Positions 57,815 to 64,000 of a stretch of 64,000 nt of DNA are shown piece by piece. Every line of letters starts with the position of its first letter. The first letter of the stretch is position 1. A program made the position numbers and the translations under genes. This stretch comes from Ziziphus jujuba (Eukaryota; Streptophyta; Magnoliopsida; Rosales; Rhamnaceae). The notes under the pieces were generated by a model. That model worked only from the letters and a program-made list of their open reading frames with translations. It was not told the DNA's origin and searched no databases. The stretch is from contig NC_083389.1 of assembly GCF_031755915.1 (NCBI RefSeq), positions 20,586,001-20,650,000 of the forward strand, given 5' to 3'.

Positions 57815-58826
57815 CAATTATGCTCAAATCAGATCCTTGATATTAGGACTAGCATCCGAACTTTCTTTTTCAGACTTTGGATTGTATCAAGAGCTAAGAT
57901 TTAAAACTATATTTATTAACAAAGTTCAATTCCTCTAAAAAAGATTTTAATATATCATTAGAATCATATTTGATAATTTTTTGAATTTTAAATTCTTACA
58001 CTTGTAGGAAGACTTTATTTTAAAAACATCATATTGTCTTAATGTGAATCCAACTGTAGATATGTATATATAATATAAAAGCATGGTCCCAATAAAAATA
58101 ATTCTTTATATAGTTTTAATATGCTGGGAACATAATTACCACCATTTATGTTGGGTATACCTACTATCTTATGTTAGGTATTTAGTGATATGACAAGTGT
58201 TAAGAGTTACCATATGCCCAACTAGGATTTCAATTCTAATTCATAGATTGCATAGCACCATTAACATCTAACATGTCATTAGGTGCCCATTTATGTTAAT
58301 AAAATGTTTTCAACAGAACAATTCTCTCTCGTGTACAACTTTGATATGTTTAGAACATTCATATTTCAAGTTCTAAACCAATTAGCATGACAATTATTAA
58401 AGTTTTGTCATTCACAACTAAATATTTAGTTTAAATTATCAATTATAGAGACTTCTTTTTTTTTTTTTTAGTGACATCTTTAAATGCTTGACACATTAGT
58501 ATATTCTTATATTATTTTGGAAATATATTCCTCACGTATCGTTGCTTATATATATATATATATATATATATCTATAAAGAGAGAGATATTCTAGTGAGAA
58601 CATGTACCATGTTAATTGTTGAAGTTGCTACTTTAATTAATGAATTAGTACTAAAAATTAGTTAGACAAGTACATAACATTTTAATTGTTGAAGTTGCCA
58701 CCTTACTTAATGAATTAGTACTAAAACTTAGTTAGACAAGTGCTAACTCTTAGTATATGTGATGTCACTAGTACCCAACATAAGCTAGAAACTAGGTTTC
58801 CAACAGCTCAAAAAAAAAAAAAACAA

Positions 58827-58837
<11 letters not shown>

Positions 58838-58878
<41 letters not shown>

Positions 58879-59050
58879 GTATATGTATATGGAAATTCTA
58901 TGGTGAGGACGGTCTGCATGAGGACCGCAGTATTAGTGATGGTTTTTTATAGTATTAACGACGGTTTTTAGAAAATCGTCATCAATACTATGAAAAACCG
59001 TCATCAATATTGTGGTCCGCATGAGGACCGTCCGCACCATAGACGGACTG

Positions 59051-59094
<44 letters not shown>

Positions 59095-59148
59095 TGCAAA
59101 AAAAATTACTATTCTTAAAAAGTTAAGCTATTAGAAAGTGAATATATG

Positions 59149-59192
<44 letters not shown>
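58838..59192. repeat. (TA)n microsatellites around a small MITE
   Basis: TA runs at 58,838-58,880, 59,060-59,092 and 59,155-59,190. Copy A has much shorter TA tracts at the matching place (21,055-21,130). Confidence 0.9.
58898..59042. mobile_element. Fold-back MITE, 145 bp
   Basis: CTATGGTG.GGACGGTC..CATGAGGACC at the left is matched in reverse complement by GGTCC.CATGAGGACCGTCC and GCACCATAG at the right. The inner halves ('gatggttttttatagtatt' against 'atactatgaaaaaccgtcat') also pair, so nearly the whole element is one hairpin. It is missing from copy A. It sits in a TA tract, so the target duplication cannot be read. Confidence 0.85.
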
Positions 59193-59194
<2 letters not shown>

Positions 59195-61016
59195 TATGTC
59201 AACATTCTCCTCATTTGTAAGTTATTTTAGTGTTATAACCTTCCCCTTGTTAAGTTGTAATTGTTGTTTTTTTAAATGGGTGTCCATAATTTTGGTTCTA
59301 ATATTATATTAAATTACTGTGGTTTCTAAAAGTTTAAATTGTTAGGAAGTAAGTTTAATATGTATAGCAAATTATGTCAAAGATATATATATACACACAC
59401 ACACATATGATTGCTTAAAAATATATAAACTTTCAGTGCATGTTACATATTAATTTATGAAAAAAGTACATTTTAGCACCCTCTAAATTTGCCCCCCTTT
59501 TTTTTGTTATTTAATTTTTTTTTTCATAACATTCGATACATATAGTTTCAAAAACATATACTTTTGTCCACATCTAACAAATTTGATAAAATATGGATTA
59601 TGTTAATTTCACCATACTAAAAAAAATTGCTTTTTTTTTTAATTAATTTCAACAAAAAAAATCAGAAAAACAGAAGATATATGTGTAGAAAAAGAGGAAG
59701 ACAAAGAATATGATATGTTTGTACAAGAAAAGATCTAGTTGAGCCAAGAATAATATTAGATATATTAAATAAACCTATCAAAATCATACCAAGTGTCATG
59801 ATTGAATATTTTATTCATTAACATATTATTATAAAAAATTCATTAATATATTATTATAATCTAGTTATAGTTAAGTGAATCATTGAAAGGATAAATATAA
59901 TTAAATATAAACAAATAAAATAATAACATATGACACTTAATATATATCATGATGATAAAATTATTTGGTACTTCTAGTGTTATTCGTTGAATCAAATATA
60001 CAACAACAAGAAAAAGTAGATTGCATTTCATCTCTAATGGTAAATTGCATTTCATCATTGGCATTTCTAAATTTCGACATTGACATACATCTTCCAATAA
60101 TAAACACTAATGCCAATGCCAAATTTTGGCATAACCTCTCGAATAACATATGACAAAAAATAGCATTGAAAAATATATATTTTATTTAATCATATTATTT
60201 TATTTTATCTACCAAAAAAAGGTTCGAACTTGTCCCACTTTTTGAACATTATCAACTAAAAAAAATGAAAATTCTATTATTCAATGATGTGGACCATTAA
60301 ATTTTATTGTAGTGAGATCTACTATAAAAAAAATGCAATATTCCATTGAAACATGCAAAGAGCATAATTATGCTATTCTTTTGATATTGCAATGAGAGAA
60401 TGCAATGTTATTAGAAATGCTTCAAGATAGAAAATCTATTATCCAAAACAATAAATAAATAAATAATACCTAATGATAAAGAATGAAGTAATTTATAATC
60501 TTTTGCCCATATGTTGTAACAGTTGCGCCAGTTTAGTGCAATGATAATAAAGTGCTATAACCAACTTCTTACTACTGGCTAGACCAATACTATACCCATA
60601 CTCCATTACAAGGGCATAAAATGATACAACTACAGGACATGCACATTGCACCTGCCCAATTAAGACTTATTTTAGTTTGTTGAGTGCAATGTTAACAAAA
60701 CAGACAAATTAATGGACAATAAATATTTCTCTGTAAAGGCTTTCTATATATTCAAGAATATACAAGAAGGGTATTATAAAGCTGAGATAATTAGGGTTAT
60801 AAATAGATGTATAAGGAGGATAAACACTACGACTGATATTAAGATTAGGATTGCACCACCGAATGGAAAGGAAAATGGATAATGGACTTATCATCACAAC
60901 TAATAACTGCTAACATACAATAGCCTAAATGAAAAAAACATCAAATCCAGCACTGCCACACTGTGAATATCAACTGCATATGTTCTTCTACCATACAGGG
61001 TTATTTTGTTTGCATC

Positions 61017-61110
61017 TCTGGTTCTTCTTCTTCTTGCATATCTGGTTCTTCTTCTTCTTATTCTTGTGCTCTCTGGATCTTCTTCTTCTTCTTCTTCTTC
61101 TTCTTTTCAT
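61017..61110. repeat. (TTC)n-rich tract
   Basis: Runs of ttcttcttc broken by 'tgcatatctggttc' and 'ctctggatc'. The same tract is in copy A at 22,900-23,030 with different lengths. Confidence 0.9.
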
Positions 61111-62910
61111 TTCTGCGCGTATATGGTTTTCATTGAAATTAGTTTAAAAAAATGAAAAAAAAAAAATCAAAAACCAATTTTGGTGGTCACATGCAACTCA
61201 CTTGACCAAGTTTTGATGTAATTTGTTAGATTTTAACTGATTTGGACAAGTGTAAGTTTTTGAAACGGATGTTAAAAAAAAAAGAAAAAAAAAAATCTAC
61301 AGCCCCAAAAGGGCATATTTAAAAGGGCTTAATGAGTAATCTTCTATTAATTTAAGTGGCAAATTAGCCCAACAAATAATAGGATTTACATGTGAAAGAG
61401 TGAGAGTGTCAGCAAAATATAAAAAGACTATCAACAAAAATTATATAAAAATAATGATTGGGAAACTCTCTAATAATAATAAAAGAGTTGGTGGAATTAA
61501 AATAGGTACCTATAGGCTATAGAATCAAAATTATTATACTGCAAATATTATTTATTTATTTTGGTGTTTGTGTCCAAAAAAAAAAAAAAAAACTTGTTCT
61601 GCAGTGCTTTCACCATTTTTTGCAGGCCATCAAAATATTGTTCTATCTGTGAAGAGATAAACCAAAAATAAAATAAAATTTTTTGGAAGACTTGATATAT
61701 TTTATACTTATTATTATTCTAATTATTGTAATTTATTGTAAGTGTTATGGATTTATAATTATCCTCTGTTTTTTTTTTTTTTCCTGATGTTGTTGTTGTT
61801 ACATAAGAAGAAAAGAAAACATAGCAGAGCACGAAACACGCGCGCGCACACACACACACACAAAATTTTTACTTTTTAAAAATTTTTCTTTTGTTGAAGT
61901 TGTCATTAATCAATCATATATACGTGTAGCAATATTATATTATTTTTTGGGTAAATAATATTATATAAAATGTAGAAGAAAAATATATTTTATCATATTT
62001 TAAGCTTCCACATTTAGAAGAGTTTTAATGGAGAGTAGAGAGTTTATACACAAGTTGGTCAACTGAATGATGGGGATTCTAAACCTAATCAAACTGCTAT
62101 TTTCAAATACATAGCTTTTTATGTGGAGGCTGGGTGTGTATTTAGTTATTATCTTAGCATCTAGAAGTTGAAAATTGGGTCGAGAAATATGATGATGGCA
62201 TTCATTATTGTATGCTCATTTCATAGACAAATTAAGTAAAACTGTTTTAAAAAAGAAAAAAGAAAAAAGTAACAACCAACATAATTTAAAAAGTAATAGT
62301 TATATATTTTGGTAATTATCGTCATTAATATGCAGTGTTGTATTTTTAGACAAATTAAAAGAGAACTAGTATTTATATATATGTATATGATATACAGCAT
62401 CATTTTGCTATAAACACAATGATATAATTGGAAAATAGATAACAATTAATGACACAAGGTACTCGCATTCAGCCAGCGGAATTCATGATATTCTGAAGTA
62501 CTTGTCTATGAGTAATGGTATAAATGCTGCATTTTATGTTTTTATTAATTTATTTATTTTTGATTTCGTACAACAAATCGGCACAATTTCCCTTTAATAT
62601 TTCTAACCCATTACTTTAGAAATGTAGGTGTGAGGGGTTTGCATTTTATGTTTGTATCAACTTTTCCTCAAATGAAAAATCATAATTAATTAACAATTCA
62701 ATTATTTTTTTTGATCAAAAAGATTATTTAAATCTCACATGTGAAATAGTACGGACATTTCAATTAGATTAGAGGAGAAAGATGGTCGCACTAGGCCAAC
62801 CAAAAGTTGTCATGTGTTACTTTTTTTGTTAAAAATATATATTTATTATTTATTTTACTCTTTTTTTTTCTCCTCTTCTCTCCTCTCTGTGATTCCAATA
62901 AATATTTCTT

Positions 62911-62918
62911 CTAAAGAG
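62911..62918. repeat. 8-bp target duplication of the hAT-type element, left
   Basis: CTAAAGAG here and CTAAAGGG at 63,824-63,831, one mismatch. Copies A (18,090) and B (50,070) show a single unduplicated version ('tctaagag', 'tctaaaaag'). Confidence 0.85.
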
Positions 62919-63823
62919 TAGAGGTGACAATTTAGATCATGATATGGTGATATGACTAGAGAACAACACGAAGTTAATGGGTTTAGATTTATTATAAATA
63001 AATTTGGGTTAAATTCGGATCAACCCATTTAACATGAGAAATAAACGTATCGGTTTTGGATTGACCCGCTTAATATGAAATTGACCCTAATTGACTCGTT
63101 TAATTAAATGTGTCAATTCAACTCGACACTATTATAATCCATTTAAATTATAACTTCAATATATTAAATTTACCATTAACAAAACTTTAACTAATACCTT
63201 TTTATTACTAAATATCAAACTTATTTAAGGTCGTATTATTAATTTTTTATTAATAAAAAGTAAAAATTATTAAAATAATATATATTTACTTAAAAATAAA
63301 AATTAATATGCGTAAGAGTATTCGACATATAGAAAATTAAAAACATAGTTATTAATAAAGTTTTTTTTATCGTATTAGGTTTATTATGTATATATATATA
63401 TATCTATTTATATTAAACTATTATATTATATTGTTATATTATTGTAAATTTGTAACTTTAATTATATTGTTTTACATATATATTTTAATTTTGGATTAAT
63501 TAATGGCTAAATTATTTTTATGTTATATGAAATAATTAATTTAAACAATATAATTTATTTAATTGGATAAATTTGTGTAAATGAGTTAATTTCGTAGAAA
63601 TGGATCAATTTTCTATAAATAGGTCGTGTTGATCCAAATTGACCCATTTAATAAATAAGTTATACGGGTTTTGTTAGGTGACCTGTTTATTAAATGGGTC
63701 GGGTTAGGGTTGAAGATTTCTGATACGATTAATAATGGGATCGGGTTAAAATTGAGCAATTTCGACATAATTAATAAATGGGTTAACAAGAACATGACAC
63801 ATTAACATGAATTGCCACACCTA
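62919..63823. mobile_element. hAT-type non-autonomous element, 905 bp
   Basis: Ends TAGAGGTGACAATTTA and TGAATTGCCACACCTA are inverted matches (TAG.GGTG.CAATT). Inside are many copies of 'gaccc(a/g)ttta', 'taaa(t/c)gggt' and 'gggttaa' in both orientations, as in the very common plant hAT MITEs. The 8-bp duplication is diagnostic for hAT. There is no transposase. Confidence 0.88.
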
Positions 63824-64000
63824 CTAAAGGGCCTTTTCATTCATCTCTATCTCTTCCTTTTGTCCCTTTTATCTTTCCTTCTAAATCTTTTGTTAAAATC
63901 TACATTTATTTTATTATTATTATTATTTTTTTATGGAAAAGTAAACGGCCTTCACCATTTTCTTCCTCTCGCTGGAAACCCTAGTTGGCCTGAAAACTCC

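Larger units (their letters stand above)
49386..61510. repeat. Copy B of the duplicated segment (CACTA nested inside)
   Basis: 49,622-51,476 and 57,000-61,510 align in order with copy A; 49,386-49,620 aligns with copy C (61,744-62,460: 'gtaagtgttatg.atttataattatcctc', 'agcacgaaa.acacgcgcg', 'gatataattggaaaatagat'). It starts right at the end of the AGD14-like fragment, and its right end (ggtacct near 61,510) is also where copy A meets the CNL exon. No gene was seen in it. Confidence 0.85.
61620..64000. repeat. Copy C of the duplicated segment, cut by the window end
   Basis: Begins 'gcaggccatcaaaatattgtt' as in copy A (17,489) and follows copy B from 61,744. Relative to B it has about 530 extra bases (61,862-62,390) after a (CA)n run, and the hAT-type element at 62,919. 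From 63,832 it again matches A (18,101 on) up to the last base. It lies directly behind copy B in the same orientation, so B and C are in tandem. Confidence 0.85.

Overview
The window is AT-rich nuclear DNA of a flowering plant, most likely a eudicot. The evidence is multi-exon genes with short GT-AG exons, a CC-NBS-LRR resistance-type gene, a plant O-fucosyltransferase-family gene, plant Ty3 and Ty1 retrotransposons, CACTA and hAT transposons, and many (TA)n, (GA)n and (TTC)n microsatellites. I cannot name the species. I see no gene in the window that looks intact and functional except the open reading frame of one young Ty3 retrotransposon. The rest is decaying genes, transposons and duplicated intergenic DNA.

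Layout. 0.3-2.1 kb: an inverted LTR relic and an RNase H-like relic. 4.3-17.0 kb: a plus-strand O-fucosyltransferase-family pseudogene. Seven exons can be placed with splice sites and one more as a relic. It has three in-frame stops, a +1 frameshift and a missing exon block. A 5.7-kb Ty3 chromovirus-type element (11,145-16,862) sits in its last intron, 17 bp before the final acceptor, with a 5-bp target duplication. 17.5-23.7 kb: copy A of a roughly 6-kb noncoding segment. 23.7-29.5 kb: a minus-strand CC-NB-ARC-LRR pseudogene with a 1-bp deletion near the CC/NB-ARC join, an altered MHD motif and a 363-bp TRIM retrotransposon inside its last exon. 31.1-34.4 kb: a decayed Ty1/copia relic ending in a candidate 605-bp 3' LTR. 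38.7-40.1 kb: a long-inverted-repeat (MULE-like) element, followed by a fragment with a CACTA-type end. 41.4-42.6 kb: a solo LTR related to the one at 0.3-1.7 kb. 47.1-49.4 kb: C-terminal exons of an AGD14-like ARF-GAP, without the GAP domain. 49.4-61.5 kb: copy B of the duplicated segment, split by a 5.5-kb CACTA transposon (51,477-56,996). 61.6-64.0 kb: copy C, running off the window and holding a 905-bp hAT-type element.

How it fits together. The three segment copies act as natural empty-site controls. Copy A shows the pre-insertion sequence for the CACTA element (3-bp AAG duplication), and copies A and B show it for the hAT element (8-bp duplication). The most unusual object is the CACTA element. 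It has lost nearly all transposase coding, keeping only a relic of the transposase C-terminal exon. It carries two different tandem arrays: a ~257-bp unit that embeds a tRNA-like pair of Pol III A and B boxes plus two hairpins, and a ~158-bp unit repeated about ten times around one hairpin whose two arms change together. The Ty3 element is also notable: its LTRs differ at only three sites, its ORF runs into the 3' LTR, and the first acidic residue of its integrase triad is Asn.
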